From Methanomicrobiaceae archaeon (GTDB taxonomy: Archaea > Halobacteriota > Methanomicrobia > Methanomicrobiales > Methanomicrobiaceae), in assembly GCA_029762625.1 (NCBI GenBank), contig JARVGI010000010.1:1-64000 (forward strand): DNA of 64,000 nucleotides. Reading direction: 5' to 3'. The position numbers and the translations under genes were made by a program. The stretch's first letter is position 1. The number at the start of each line of letters is the position of its first letter. Shown here one piece after another: positions 33,337 to 41,789 of this stretch. Under the pieces are notes generated by a model. It saw nothing but the letters and a program-made list of their open reading frames with translations, ran no database searches and had not been told where the DNA came from.

Positions 33337-34638
33337 TTAAAGCACTCTCCTGTCGATCACTCTCTTTGCTTTGCCTTCGAACCGCGGCAGGGAACCCGGT
33401 TCGACCAGTTCCACCCCCACGTTCACGTTGAGGGTGTTTTTCAGCCGGTGGGCAACCGTCTCCTTGATGCTCATCAGGTCGGTGATCTTGTCCGAAAAGG
33501 CATCCCTGCCCACCTCGACGCGGACGAGCAGGGTGTCGAGCGCGCCCTTCCGGTCGACCACGATCTGGAAATGCTGCCCCACCTCCGGGATGGTCAGCAG
33601 CGCATGCTCGATCTGCGAGGGGAAGACATTGATTCCCCGGATGATGAGCATATCGTCGACCCTGCCCTGGATCCTGCCGATGCGCGGGTGCGTCCGCCCG
33701 CATGCGCAGGTCGCCACTTCCAGCGAGGTGATGTCCCCGGTCCGGTACCGGATCATGGGGAGCGCTTCCTTCTGGAGGATGGTGAAGACGAGCTCGCCCT
33801 TCTCCCCGGACTCGAGCGGTTCACCCGAGTCCGGATCAACGATTTCGGTGAGTGCGATATCGCCCCAGATGTGGATGCCCTGCTGTTCGCTGCATTCGCA
33901 GAACATCGGCCCGGAGAGTTCGCTCGTGCCGTAGATATCGTAGGCCCGGATCCCGAGCTGGTTGGCGATCCGGTCCCGCATCTGCGCGGACCATGGCTCC
34001 GCACCGAGGATGCCCACCCGGAGATCGGTATCGTTGCGGAGGGAGACGCCCATCTTTTCGGCGACCTCGCCGATGTGGATGAGGTAGGAGGGGGTGCAGG
34101 CAATCGCCGTGACGCCCAGGTCCTGCATCAGCTCGATCTGGCGTTCGGTGTTTCCCACGCTGGTGGGCACCACGGTCGCCCCGATGCGCTCCGCACCGTA
34201 GTGCAGGCCGAGCCCGCCGGTAAAGAGGCCGTACCCGTAGGAGACCTGGATGACATCTCCCCTCCCGAGGCCGCATGCGGTGAGGGACCGCGCCAGCGAC
34301 GTCGTCCACAGGTCGAGGTCGTGCGAGGTGTAGCCCACGACAGTCGGTTTGCCGGTCGTCCCCGAGGAGACATGGTAGCGGACAAGCTCGTCCCTCGACG
34401 CGGTGAAGATGCGATCGGGGTAGTTGTCCCGCAGGTCGCGTTTTGTCATGAACGGCAGTTTCCGGGCGTCTTCGAGGCTTTTTATGTCGTCGGGGTGAAC
34501 TCCCTCGTCCCTCATGCGGTCATGGTAGAAGGGTGAAAAACTGTACAGCCGGTATACAAGGGTTTTGAGCAGTCGGTACTGCAGTTTCTTCAGCTCGTCC
34601 TGCGGCATCTCCTCGATTCTGGGGTCCCATGTTCTCAC
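33337..34638 (-). CDS. paaK: Phenylacetate-CoA ligase family protein (1)
   Basis: A 433-residue adenylate-forming enzyme activating an aryl acid with ATP and CoA. VSSGTTGKPTVVGYT is the AMP-binding P-loop motif; YGTSELSGP and YRTGDIT follow; the C-terminal subdomain ends PRFEGKAKRVIDRR. A four-Cys-like patch (TCACGRTHPR) is conserved in the family. It overlaps the second paralogue by four bases (ATGA), and the ACT gene follows by one base. In methanogens it likely acts on phenylacetate or related aryl acids from amino-acid degradation; indolepyruvate oxidoreductase genes are not in this window. Confidence 0.9.
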   Translation of the reverse strand: MRTWDPRIEEMPQDELKKLQYRLLKTLVYRLYSFSPFYHDRMRDEGVHPDDIKSLEDARKLPFMTKRDLRDNYPDRIFTASRDELVRYHVSSGTTGKPTVVGYTSHDLDLWTTSLARSLTACGLGRGDVIQVSYGYGLFTGGLGLHYGAERIGATVVPTSVGNTERQIELMQDLGVTAIACTPSYLIHIGEVAEKMGVSLRNDTDLRVGILGAEPWSAQMRDRIANQLGIRAYDIYGTSELSGPMFCECSEQQGIHIWGDIALTEIVDPDSGEPLESGEKGELVFTILQKEALPMIRYRTGDITSLEVATCACGRTHPRIGRIQGRVDDMLIIRGINVFPSQIEHALLTIPEVGQHFQIVVDRKGALDTLLVRVEVGRDAFSDKITDLMSIKETVAHRLKNTLNVNVGVELVEPGSLPRFEGKAKRVIDRRVL

Positions 34639-35927
34639 CAGACCTCACCTCTCCTGTCGATCACGCGTTTTGCCTTTCCCTCGAACCGCGGCAGGGATCC
34701 CGGTTCGACCAATGTCACGCTGGTGCGCAGCCCGAGCGTGTCCCGGAGCGCTCCGGCAACATGCGCCTGCAGCCTGGCGAGGTCCTTGAGTTCCCCGCTG
34801 AAGCACTCGCGGTTGATTTCGACCTCGATCCTCATTTCATCAAGATGGTGCTTCCTGTCTATATAAACCATAAACTGTTCCCCCACTTCGGGAAGGGAGA
34901 GCAGGACGTGCTCGATCTGCGAGGGAAAGATATTCACCCCCCGGATCACGAGCATGTCGTCGCTGCGTCCCATGATGCGGGCGATCTTGTGGCCCCTCCC
35001 GCAGGGGCAGCGGTCCTCCATGAGCATGGTGATATCGCCGGTGCGGTAGCGGATCAGGGGCATCGCTTCCTTGACGAGCGGGGTGACCACAAGTTCGCCC
35101 CTCTCCCCCGGGCCCAGCACCTCGCCGGTTTCAGGATCGATGATCTCGAGGAAGTAACTGTCATGCCAGAAGTGCAGACCGTTTCGCTCTTCGCACTCGA
35201 ATGCAGCCCCGGGCCCGTACATCTCGCTCATGCCGTAGGAGTCGTACGCGGTGATGCCAAGGCGTTCCTCGAGTTCCTTTCGCATGTTGTTGGACCACGG
35301 TTCGGCCCCGAAGATGCCCACCTTCAGCGAATCCAGTCCTGCACCCATCTCCTCCGCCACCTCGGCGAGCCGCATGCCGTAGCTCGGGGTGCTGTTGATG
35401 GCGGTCACCCCGAAATCCTCGATCATCTCGATCTGGCGCTTCGTGTTGCCCGTTGCGCTCGGGACGACGGTCATCCCGACCTTCTCGGCACCGTAGTGGA
35501 AGCCGAGCCCGCCGGTAAAAAGGCCGTACCCGAGTGCATTCTGGAATACATCGTCATCGGTTAGCCCGACCATTGTCAGGTCCCTCGCCATCAGTTCCGC
35601 CCAGTTCTCCAGGTCCTGCCGGGTGTAGCCTACCACGGTGGGCTTGCCGGTGGTGCCTGAGGTGGTGTGGATCCGCACGACCTGCTTGAGGGGTACGGCG
35701 AAAAAGCCGAACGGATACCCTTCCCGCAGGTCCTGTTTGCGGGTGAAGGGGAGGCGCGCGGCATCGTCGAGCGACCGGATGTCGTCGGCGCCCACGCCCG
35801 CCTCCCGTAACTCCGTGCGATAAAATGGGACCTTTTCCGCCTGGCGAACCGTCCATTTCAGCCGTTTGAGCTGGAGTGCGGCGAGGTCGGCATCGGAAAG
35901 CGTCTCCATATGGTTGTTCCAGAACAT
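34635..35927 (-). CDS. paaK: Phenylacetate-CoA ligase family protein (2)
   Basis: A 430-residue paralogue of the preceding gene: TTSGTTGKPTVVGYTRQD, YGMSEMYGPG, YRTGDIT and the same PRFEGKAKRVIDRR end. The start at 35925-35927 aligns its N-terminus (MFWNNHMETLSDADL) with that of the paralogue (MRTWDPRIEEMPQDEL); an internal ATG at 35909 is possible. It is the first gene of the paaK-paaK-ACT operon and diverges from the carbamate kinase gene, sharing an 82-base promoter region. Confidence 0.88.
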   Translation of the reverse strand: MFWNNHMETLSDADLAALQLKRLKWTVRQAEKVPFYRTELREAGVGADDIRSLDDAARLPFTRKQDLREGYPFGFFAVPLKQVVRIHTTSGTTGKPTVVGYTRQDLENWAELMARDLTMVGLTDDDVFQNALGYGLFTGGLGFHYGAEKVGMTVVPSATGNTKRQIEMIEDFGVTAINSTPSYGMRLAEVAEEMGAGLDSLKVGIFGAEPWSNNMRKELEERLGITAYDSYGMSEMYGPGAAFECEERNGLHFWHDSYFLEIIDPETGEVLGPGERGELVVTPLVKEAMPLIRYRTGDITMLMEDRCPCGRGHKIARIMGRSDDMLVIRGVNIFPSQIEHVLLSLPEVGEQFMVYIDRKHHLDEMRIEVEINRECFSGELKDLARLQAHVAGALRDTLGLRTSVTLVEPGSLPRFEGKAKRVIDRRGEVW

Positions 35928-36009
35928 TCTATTGTATGGTACGTCATGGCATGGCATAATGGTTGTGAAATCGGGTGGCTTCAAGAGGTCGGCGAGAATA
36001 CAGGAATGC
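35928..36009. promoter_or_regulatory. Divergent promoter region, paaK operon / carbamate kinase
   Basis: An 82-base spacer with TATA-like stretches on the minus strand (accattatg near 35957-35964; ccatacaatag near 35930-35939) and an AGGA ribosome binding motif (36002-36005) before the carbamate kinase ATG. Confidence 0.35.
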
Positions 36010-36951
36010 ATGAAGATCGTCGTCGCTCTCGGGGGCAATGCCATTCTCCAGCGGGGGGAGGAAGGGTCGGCGGAGGAGCAGTTCGCCCACGTGCGATCCG
36101 CCGTCGCCCGGCTGGCGGACCTGGTGGCCCGCGGGGAAACACTCCTCATCACCCACGGAAACGGCCCGCAGGTGGGAGATATTCTCCTCAAAAACGAATG
36201 TGCGGCGGATATGCTGCCCCGCATGCCGCTCGATGTCTGCGGGGCCGAGAGCCAGGGCATGCTCGGGTACATGCTGCAGCAGAGCATGGAAAACGCTCTC
36301 AGCGCCCGCGGGATTGCGCGGCCGGTGATCTCCATCATCACCCAGACGCAGGTCGACCCCCTCGATCCGGCGTTTTCGAGCCCTTCCAAACCGATAGGGC
36401 CGTATTTTACCCGGGAAGAGGCGGACGCCCACGGTGCCGAGCACGGGTGGAGCATGCACGAGACGGGGAGCGGCGGTGCACGGTTTCGCCGTGTCGTCCC
36501 CTCTCCCGAACCGCTGGACATCATCGAGCGCCGTTCCATCGGTGCACTCTTTCGTGAGGGGTTCATCGTGATCGCTGCCGGCGGCGGAGGCATCCCGGTC
36601 TATCGGACCGCGGAAGGGGCCCTGCGGGGAATCGAGGCGGTGGTGGACAAGGATCTTGCCGCAGCAAAGCTCGCGACGGCGATCGGGGCGGATATCCTGC
36701 TCATCCTCACCGACGTGCCGGGGGCGTACCTCAACTTTCGCACCCCGGAGCAGCGGCTGGTAGCTGACGTCAGCGTGCGTGCCGTGCGCAGGTGGCTTTC
36801 CGAGGGACGGTTTGCGGAGGGAAGCATGGCACCCAAAATGCGGGCGTGCATGCGGTTCGTGGAGGGGGGTGGAACGACCGCGATCATCACCTCCCTGGAT
36901 CTGGTGGAGCAGGCGCTCGAGGGAGGGGTGGGGACGAGGATCATTCCCTGA
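36010..36951 (+). CDS. arcC: Carbamate kinase
   Basis: A 313-residue amino-acid-kinase-fold enzyme: VVALGGNAILQRGEEG at the start, LLITHGNGPQVGD, and AAGGGGIPVYR with DKDLAAAKLA. It converts carbamoyl phosphate plus ADP to carbamate plus ATP, the energy-yielding step of the arginine deiminase pathway. An arginine deiminase gene lies 3.4 kb downstream. The frame is open upstream, but ATG 36010 starts exactly at the family's conserved first strand. Confidence 0.93.
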   Translation: MKIVVALGGNAILQRGEEGSAEEQFAHVRSAVARLADLVARGETLLITHGNGPQVGDILLKNECAADMLPRMPLDVCGAESQGMLGYMLQQSMENALSARGIARPVISIITQTQVDPLDPAFSSPSKPIGPYFTREEADAHGAEHGWSMHETGSGGARFRRVVPSPEPLDIIERRSIGALFREGFIVIAAGGGGIPVYRTAEGALRGIEAVVDKDLAAAKLATAIGADILLILTDVPGAYLNFRTPEQRLVADVSVRAVRRWLSEGRFAEGSMAPKMRACMRFVEGGGTTAIITSLDLVEQALEGGVGTRIIP

Positions 36952-37097
36952 GGTCGGGCCCTCCCTCCTCCACCGCCTCAATCCCGCATCGTATTCCCAC
37001 ATTCGAGGAGAAAAACGACGCTATTTTATGAATTGAGAGAACATCATTCTCCAGGGCAGTACGGGCGCCCGGATGCGCGGATTTCGGTGAACGGCTG

Positions 37098-39257
37098 ATG
37101 ATACATGTGTTGATGGTGGATGAAGATCCCGCGTTTCTGGAACTCTCACGGGCATTTCTCGAAGATGCGGGTGAAATCACGGTAGAAACCCTCACCTCTC
37201 CCGCAAAAGCCATCGATCTCATCGCAACCCGGACTTTTGATGTTGTCGTCTCCGCCTATGCCATGCAGGAGATGGAGGGGATCGTCCTCATCAAAAGCAT
37301 CCGTGACCTGGATCCCGACCTGCCGTTCATCTTCTTTGCCGCGAGGGGGGGCGAAGAGGCCCTGGGCGAGGCACTCAACGGGGGGGCGAACGCGTTTGTT
37401 GTGCGGGGACGCGATCCCACGGCACGGTTCGCCGATCTCCTGCGCCACATCCACCGCTGCTATGAAAAGGCGCAGCAATTCCAGCGCATTCTGGACAGCG
37501 AGGCGCGGTTTCGTGAACTCGCAGACCAGATGCCCCAGCCGGTCATGGAAATGGACCGGGAGGGCGATCTGGTCTATCTCAATGAAACCGGGCTGGAGGC
37601 GTTCGGGCTTGCAACCGAGGATCTTGCTGCCCCGCTGAACGCGCTCGCGCTGGTCGCCCCGCGGGACAGGGAGCGGGCGAAGGAGCATATCTGGTGGGGC
37701 CTGCGCGATGTGCCCGTGGGAGACAACGAGTACACGGCGCTTCGCAGGGACGGCACCACGTTCCCCGTGGCTCTCTTCACCCGCCCCATCCTGCACGGGG
37801 GAACCGCGGTGGGGCTACGGGGGATTGCGGTCGACGTCAGCAAGCGGCGGGAAGCCGAAAGGGCGCTGCAGGAGAGCGAGGAGCGTCTCGCCCTGGCAAT
37901 CGAGAGTGCGCATCTCTCCGTATGGGGCTGGGACATGCGAGACGGCACGGTAACCTGCAGCGCCCGCGCTCCCGGGGACGAGGCACGGACGGCCGACCTC
38001 GTGTCGGGGGCATGGGACGATTTCATTCACCCCGAAGACCTCCCGCGCCTCAGGAAAGCGGCAGCGGACCACGCTGCCGGGAAGACCACGTACCTCGACA
38101 CCGAGTGCCGGTTTCGCCGGCAGGATAACCAGTGGATATGGATTGAAATCCGCGGGAAGGTGATCGAGCGGGACGATGACGGCATGGCGAACATGATGAC
38201 AGGCGTCTACCAGGATATCACCGACAAGGTGCGCAGGGAGAAGCTGCTCAAGGGGAGAGAGGCGCAGTTTCGGACGCTTTTTTATCGCATGAACTGCGGC
38301 GGTGTGATCTTCGGGGCGGTGCAGGGGGGCAGGGACTTCGTCGTGATGGACATCAACTATGCCGGCGAGATGATCGAGGGGGAGAAGAAGGCCAGCATTG
38401 TCGGCAAATGCATCCCCGAGGTCTATTCCTGCGCCGCGGGCCAGGAACTTCACGATGCAATGTCCTTCGTCTGGAAAACCGGCAAACCGCGTTCCATTCC
38501 CCTGATGGCATTCGAAAAGGGCGGTATACGGCAGTGGCGGGAATACTATATCTACATTCTCCCCTCCGGGGAGATCATCGCCATTTACAACGATATCAGC
38601 GAGCGGATCACCAGGCAACAGCAGATGCTGGAGTCGCTGAAAATCAAGGAGACCCTCATTAAAGAGATCCACCACCGGGTGAAGAACAACCTGCAGGTCA
38701 TCGCCAGCATTCTTAAACTGCAGTCCATGCGGATAGAGGACCCGCGGGCCCTCGATGCCCTGCGGGACTGCAGGAACCGGGTGTTTTCCATCGCGATGAT
38801 CCACGAGGAGCTCTACCGTTCGGAGAACCTCGCGAGGATCCGTATCGCCGAATACATCAAACATCTTGGCGATCACCTGATCTACGAGTTTCTCGCGATA
38901 ACCCCCGGGATATCGCTCGTGCTCGAATGCGACGACGATATCACGCTCGATATCGACACCGGAATCCCCTGCGGCCTCATCATCGACGAATTGATCACGA
39001 ATTCGCTGAAATACGCCTTTCAATCCAGAAATTCAGGACTCATCACCGTCAGGTTCAGGAAACAAGACGATCAGGCCTACGAGCTCGTGGTCAGGGACAA
39101 TGGCGTGGGGATTCCGGAGACTGTTGATTTCCTGAATACCGAATCGCTGGGCATGCAGCTGGTCACCAGCCTGACGGCCCAGCTGGGAGGGACCATTGCG
39201 TTGCGCCGGGTCGGGGGAACCGAATTTACCATTACCTTCCCCGCCACGCGCAGCTGA
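37098..39257 (+). CDS. Sensor histidine kinase with degenerate receiver and PAS domains
   Basis: A 719-residue soluble multi-domain kinase. Residues 1-125 have the receiver fold, but the phospho-acceptor position is Ala53 (SAYAM), the conserved Thr/Ser is Ala81, and the conserved Lys is Arg103, so it cannot be phosphorylated in the normal way. Three PAS-like domains follow (about 130-245, 255-375, 385-505). The histidine dimerisation domain has the H-box IKEIHHRVKNN (His525/526, HisKA_2 type), and the ATPase domain has DELITNSLKYAF and DNGVGIP. There are no membrane segments, so signals are intracellular. A response regulator follows after 21 bases. Confidence 0.9.
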   Translation: MIHVLMVDEDPAFLELSRAFLEDAGEITVETLTSPAKAIDLIATRTFDVVVSAYAMQEMEGIVLIKSIRDLDPDLPFIFFAARGGEEALGEALNGGANAFVVRGRDPTARFADLLRHIHRCYEKAQQFQRILDSEARFRELADQMPQPVMEMDREGDLVYLNETGLEAFGLATEDLAAPLNALALVAPRDRERAKEHIWWGLRDVPVGDNEYTALRRDGTTFPVALFTRPILHGGTAVGLRGIAVDVSKRREAERALQESEERLALAIESAHLSVWGWDMRDGTVTCSARAPGDEARTADLVSGAWDDFIHPEDLPRLRKAAADHAAGKTTYLDTECRFRRQDNQWIWIEIRGKVIERDDDGMANMMTGVYQDITDKVRREKLLKGREAQFRTLFYRMNCGGVIFGAVQGGRDFVVMDINYAGEMIEGEKKASIVGKCIPEVYSCAAGQELHDAMSFVWKTGKPRSIPLMAFEKGGIRQWREYYIYILPSGEIIAIYNDISERITRQQQMLESLKIKETLIKEIHHRVKNNLQVIASILKLQSMRIEDPRALDALRDCRNRVFSIAMIHEELYRSENLARIRIAEYIKHLGDHLIYEFLAITPGISLVLECDDDITLDIDTGIPCGLIIDELITNSLKYAFQSRNSGLITVRFRKQDDQAYELVVRDNGVGIPETVDFLNTESLGMQLVTSLTAQLGGTIALRRVGGTEFTITFPATRS

Positions 39258-39278
39258 CCGGGAGTATGAGGAGAGACG

Positions 39279-40358
39279 ATGACGGAACGAAGAGTCCTTA
39301 TTGTGGAAGACGAGATGATTGTGGCGCTCGAATTAAAGGAAACACTCCAGAGACTTGGCTATACGGTGGTTGCATCCGTCGACAACGGCTATGACGCCAT
39401 CAAGATGGCCGGGAGGCTGCAGCCGGACGTGGTGCTCATGGACATCCGAATACGGGGGGATATGGACGGCATCGAGACCGCTGAGAGGCTCTTTTCCCTC
39501 TACGATGTGCCCGTGATCTACCTGACGGCCCATTCCGACAACGAGACGCTCCGCAAAGCGATCAACACCACGCCGGCAGGGTACCTGGTCAAACCGGTCA
39601 ACGAACGGGCCCTGTACAGCAACATCGAGATGGCCATCCACAAGCATACGATCCGGAAAAAGATGGAGGGCCGCGCGCTTTCCGGGGAAGCCGCGGTGCA
39701 GGACCGGGCAGGGGAAGGCGGGCCGGAGCATGACCACGCAACCTTCGGGCAGGAAGTGCTCGATGCCCTCAAAGACCCCATGTTCATCGTGGACCGTGAC
39801 CTGCGCCTCATCCTGCACAACCGGGCCTTCTCCTCGCTCTGCAGCATGCTGGGAAAGCCCTCTGTTGAGCCGGACCAGCATCTCCACGACCTTCTCCCTG
39901 CATCCCTCGTCGGCACCGGGGAGGAATTCGGCGAGGTGTTTTCCAGCGGATCACCGCAGAAAACAGAAAAGGTCCTCAAAACACAAGGAAAAAGCATTTT
40001 TATCGTCATTGAAAGGATACCCGTGGTTTCGGGCCCCCAGGTGCGCCATATCGTGGCAATCGTCCACGATGTCTACGAGGAGAAATCTTCTGAGATGATG
40101 CGCAACGCCATTGAAACCGGGTTTCAGGCAATATACGATGATCTCAATGAGATTGCACGGCTGCATGCAGGGATGGGCGATCCCCTTCACGAGATCCGCA
40201 AGCTCGCCAACGCCCACGGGGCGATCATCTCCCGGAAAGCCACCATGGATGAGATCTCCGGGCAGACGGAGCACCTGATCGCCCTGTATGCCGACATCGG
40301 TTCGAAAATCCGGCAGTCTCAAAAGAATACCGCAGCCTGGGCACCCGACCGGACCTGA
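39279..40358 (+). CDS. Response regulator with C-terminal PAS domain
   Basis: A 359-residue protein. Residues 1-125 are an intact receiver: Asp10/11, phospho-acceptor Asp55 (VVLMDIRI), Thr83 (YLTAH) and Lys105 (LVKPV). About 155-270 is a PAS-like domain (DALKDPMFIVDRDLRLILHNR region), then a helical tail to 359. There is no DNA-binding domain, a common design in methanogens where output is by protein contact. It is co-transcribed with the kinase and is its likely phosphate acceptor. Confidence 0.87.
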   Translation: MTERRVLIVEDEMIVALELKETLQRLGYTVVASVDNGYDAIKMAGRLQPDVVLMDIRIRGDMDGIETAERLFSLYDVPVIYLTAHSDNETLRKAINTTPAGYLVKPVNERALYSNIEMAIHKHTIRKKMEGRALSGEAAVQDRAGEGGPEHDHATFGQEVLDALKDPMFIVDRDLRLILHNRAFSSLCSMLGKPSVEPDQHLHDLLPASLVGTGEEFGEVFSSGSPQKTEKVLKTQGKSIFIVIERIPVVSGPQVRHIVAIVHDVYEEKSSEMMRNAIETGFQAIYDDLNEIARLHAGMGDPLHEIRKLANAHGAIISRKATMDEISGQTEHLIALYADIGSKIRQSQKNTAAWAPDRT

Positions 40359-40371
40359 CGGGGCGTCCCCC

Positions 40372-41667
40372 TCATCCCCGCCGCAGCACGCAGGTCATGC
40401 AGTGCGCACCGCCGTAACCGCCGGTGGCACTGGTGAGCAACAGCGGGGTCATGTCGAGGCCGCGGGCGTACACCTCCTGCTTGTGCGGGAAAAATTCGGC
40501 ATCGGCCCGCAACACTGCATAATCGTGCTCTGCCTGCCTGAGCAGCGGCCCATATTTGTGCGGGTTCCGCCGGGCTTTCTCCGACAGCCGCTCGAGGACC
40601 GCCGGCGCGATGCGGACCGTATCGGGCGCGATGCATTCGCCGTCCCGGATGCAGAGGAAGTTGGAGGCATAGCAGAGCTGTTCGAGCGTCGTGATCTCGA
40701 TGATCTCGAACCCCCGGTCGGCCAGGTAGGCGTCAAGGCGTGCAGGCGGCCCCGCGGGCTCGTACCCTCCGGATGTTTGATGAAAGACCTCGACCTCCGC
40801 GGCATGCAGGAGGGCCGGCGTCCCGACGCATACGCCTTCTGCGGGGATGTTGAAGTAGGTGTCCAGATGCATTGCCAGCATCGCGTCCCTTCCTGCCACG
40901 AGGGGATGAGATGGCTGGCGGACGAGGGCGACCTCGTCGAACCCGAGCCCCCCCGCCATCAGTTCCTCCGCTCCCCGGCGGGTGGTGCGCGACCCGTAGC
41001 CGACGAGGGCGCATGTCCCCGCCGGCATCACGTCGCCCCCTTCGAGGTATCCCTCGCCGATGCGCATGACCGGGGCGGCATCGATCGCGGCGAGGGCGAG
41101 GCCAGTCAGGTCCCGCTCATGTTCCCGCTCCCGGCGTGCCATGCGGCCGAGCACCATCCCGCGATCGGTGCATGCCTGCTGGTCGCGCAGGAAATAGAGG
41201 TTATGGAGGGGGCGGTTCAGCTCCACGCGAATGTCGTTTGCCGTGTGGACCAGCGTGGGATTGAGCCGGATGATATCCAGCAGGTGCCCGGCGTCCCGTT
41301 CGTCGAGGGACAGCAGCGCTTCCCGCTCCCTCTGCAGGTCCGGCGGGAGCCCGCACCCCGCATCCTCGCAGCGCCGGCCGAGCCGGGATGCGGCAACTGC
41401 GGCGAGTTCCCGGTGGAATGCCGGGTCCTCGCAGGCACGCATGGTGACGGCATCGCTGATCGAGACGATCTTCACCCCGAAGGATTCCCGCAGGAGAGTG
41501 CAGAGATGGCGGTGTTCCCTCTGCGCCTCGCCGAGGTTGAAAAAACGTTCATACAGGTGTGCCGAAGGGGAAAGGAGAGCAAAAAAAACTTCTATTCCCG
41601 GTTCATGCACCATGACCTCCCTGAGGGGCTCCCATTCCGCACCAGCGCGACACTGCATCGTTCTCAT
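40372..41667 (-). CDS. arcA: Arginine deiminase
   Basis: A 431-residue guanidino-group-modifying enzyme. Family motifs are NLYFLRDQQA, EGYLEGGDVMPAG, MLAMHLDTYFN (catalytic His) and the C-terminal GGAHCM with the nucleophile Cys423. It hydrolyses arginine to citrulline and ammonia. ATG 41667 was chosen; further ATGs at 41736 and 41658 are in frame. With the carbamate kinase at 36010 it suggests an arginine deiminase pathway; the ornithine carbamoyltransferase would have to be encoded elsewhere. It faces the response regulator gene (13 bases between stops). Confidence 0.85.
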   Translation of the reverse strand: MRTMQCRAGAEWEPLREVMVHEPGIEVFFALLSPSAHLYERFFNLGEAQREHRHLCTLLRESFGVKIVSISDAVTMRACEDPAFHRELAAVAASRLGRRCEDAGCGLPPDLQREREALLSLDERDAGHLLDIIRLNPTLVHTANDIRVELNRPLHNLYFLRDQQACTDRGMVLGRMARREREHERDLTGLALAAIDAAPVMRIGEGYLEGGDVMPAGTCALVGYGSRTTRRGAEELMAGGLGFDEVALVRQPSHPLVAGRDAMLAMHLDTYFNIPAEGVCVGTPALLHAAEVEVFHQTSGGYEPAGPPARLDAYLADRGFEIIEITTLEQLCYASNFLCIRDGECIAPDTVRIAPAVLERLSEKARRNPHKYGPLLRQAEHDYAVLRADAEFFPHKQEVYARGLDMTPLLLTSATGGYGGAHCMTCVLRRG

Positions 41668-41789
41668 GGTGCTGTACACCGCCGATGCCTCATGGTGATT
41701 TCGATCGGGATCCGGGCTGTTGTGCGGCGATACCAAAAGAACCTATAGGGACGGACGCCATATCTCTTCGCAGAACACAGGCGCTCGCA

